This document shows, in pieces, positions 63,230 to 64,000 of a stretch of DNA of 64,000 nt. The translations under genes and the position numbers were made by a program. The DNA comes from Adenophora triphylla var. japonica (taxonomy: Eukaryota > Streptophyta > Magnoliopsida > Asterales > Campanulaceae): assembly GCA_022495995.1 (NCBI GenBank), contig JAFEMH010002326.1, forward strand, positions 1 to 64,000, read 5' to 3'. A model generated the notes under the pieces. That model was not told the origin of the DNA, did no database searches, and was given only the letters and a program-made list of their open reading frames with translations. Numbering within the stretch: position 1 is the first letter of the stretch; each line of letters opens with the position of its first letter.

Positions 63230-63412
63230 AGACATGCTTGTCATTACCTTGACCAGCCTTGTTGGTGATTATGTACCTTGGTCGACTTGTTGTTAAGTTG
63301 AGAAGAGGTATAACGGCTAAGAGTAGGGAGGCATTCCCCTTGTCGCCTCCTGAATAGTGCTTCCCATTGGGCGTGGCCTACGTGGACCCATTGAGTAATG
63401 GTCGGTTTATAC
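63230..63412 (-). repeat. Tat LTR fragment
   Basis: The end GGTCGGTTTATACCATTCA-GTGG matches the tip of the outer element's LTR (TCGGTTTATACCGTTCAGTGG at 39697-39717), and CCCATTGGGC matches upstream. It is a short remnant of a related element, with no partner LTR. Confidence 0.5.
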
Positions 63413-63584
63413 CATTCAGTGGTGAAGCTTCATCTAGCAACATGAGATATGACTCCCACGTAGGAGATATGACTCCCAAGTACTTGTTTGGTTTGCACCA
63501 ATTGTGTTTTTTTTTTTTTTTTTCATATTGTGGGAAAATTTGAATAAAAAGAAGCATCATTACTATGCATCAAACAGGAACATA

Positions 63585-63772
63585 CTTCCTCTGTTCTGTG
63601 TCCTAATAATAAGTGTCGCACTTTCAATTTTAGCCCGTCCAAATATAAGTGTTGTATTTCTAAATAAGGAAATAGTCTTTGTGTAATTTTATCATGTACA
63701 AGCAAGTAAAACAAATTCTTTTAAAAACAGAGACAAATCAACGACGACACTTATTATTGAACGGAACAAGTG
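63585..63772. mobile_element. Degenerate MITE
   Basis: ACTTCCTCTGTTCTGTGTCC at the left, inverted as AACGGAACAAGTG at the right. The inner arms ATAATAAGTGTCGCAC and CGACGACACTTATTATT pair. Confidence 0.65.
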
Positions 63773-64000
63773 AATGATTGTGTAAGATAACTCCCAATCA
63801 TAAGGATGATATTCATATCATCTAATTTTTTGCTATGAGTATTGGTAGGTTGATGCTAAGTAAATCGATTCTAAAATAATAATCAAGCGTGTAATTACTT
63901 GAAAATTTTAAAAGGAACAATCTGTATTTGAAGTAATCGAGAGGATATAATGGAAATAAAGCTTATTGTGTTTTACTGTTTCTGCATTTTTTTCATTATT
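63773..64000. other. AT-rich DNA, nothing recognised
   Basis: No features seen. Confidence 0.6.

Overview
The window is repeat-rich nuclear DNA from a flowering plant, probably a eudicot. It holds almost nothing but transposable elements: Ty3/gypsy elements of the Ogre/Tat and Athila types, a SIRE-like Ty1/copia element, CACTA, MULE and Helitron DNA transposons, and Stowaway-like MITEs. The only trace of an ordinary host gene I recognise is a 76-base exon of a Di19 (dehydration-induced 19) gene carried inside a Helitron. No rRNA, tRNA or organelle gene was recognised.

Layout. (1) 1-14875, minus strand: an Ogre/Tat-like gypsy array of the form LTR-internal-LTR-internal, running off the left edge. 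The complete internal unit keeps gag, a long acidic linker ORF, protease and half an integrase, but has no reverse transcriptase, RNase H or polypurine tract. (2) About 14.9-20.16 kb: remains of a CACTA element on the minus strand (multi-exon TNP1/Transposase_24 gene and the DUF4216 end of the TNP2 transposase), cut by a 717-bp Helitron carrying the Di19 exon. (3) 20.5-24.67 kb, plus strand: a decayed MULE transposase gene with acidic N-terminal exons, the DDE/MULE domain, a SWIM zinc finger and, downstream in the same gene, an OTU cysteine-protease domain. (4) 25-29.1 kb: copia scrap, a TIR element filled with an AACTGAGAA/TTCTCAGTT hairpin array, a possible solo LTR, and two MITEs either side of a (TA)n run.

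(5) 29951-60937: a three-element nest, with each insertion fixed by a 5-bp target-site duplication. The outer element is a Tat-type gypsy on the minus strand (TSD GATAG, about 12.03 kb of its own sequence). It has gag, protease, RT, RNase H and integrase, a 3' minisatellite, and a spliced plus-strand antisense ORF with its own TATA box. An Athila-type element (30261-39441, plus, TSD ACTAC) sits in its 3' LTR. A SIRE-like copia element (45380-55141, minus, TSD CAACA) sits between its RNase H and integrase. Both inserted elements lack an RT core. (6) 60.9-64 kb: AT-rich DNA with a 21-bp tandem array, two MITEs, a Gly/Ser/Asp-rich coding remnant and a Tat LTR scrap.

The most unusual signal is a family of about fourteen roughly 50-bp imperfect palindromes spread through the copia element, in both LTRs, in coding sequence and between genes. 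Their arms are pairs of AGTGTYGCC / GGCRACACT words, and in several ORFs they encode the same short SVAPSVA-like peptide. Second are a two-part noncoding motif shared by the Athila and copia elements, the Di19-carrying Helitron, and recurrent CAG/CTG versus CG or CGT differences between repeat copies that look like basecalling errors rather than mutation. Coding assignments rest on reading motifs by eye. No database search was possible.
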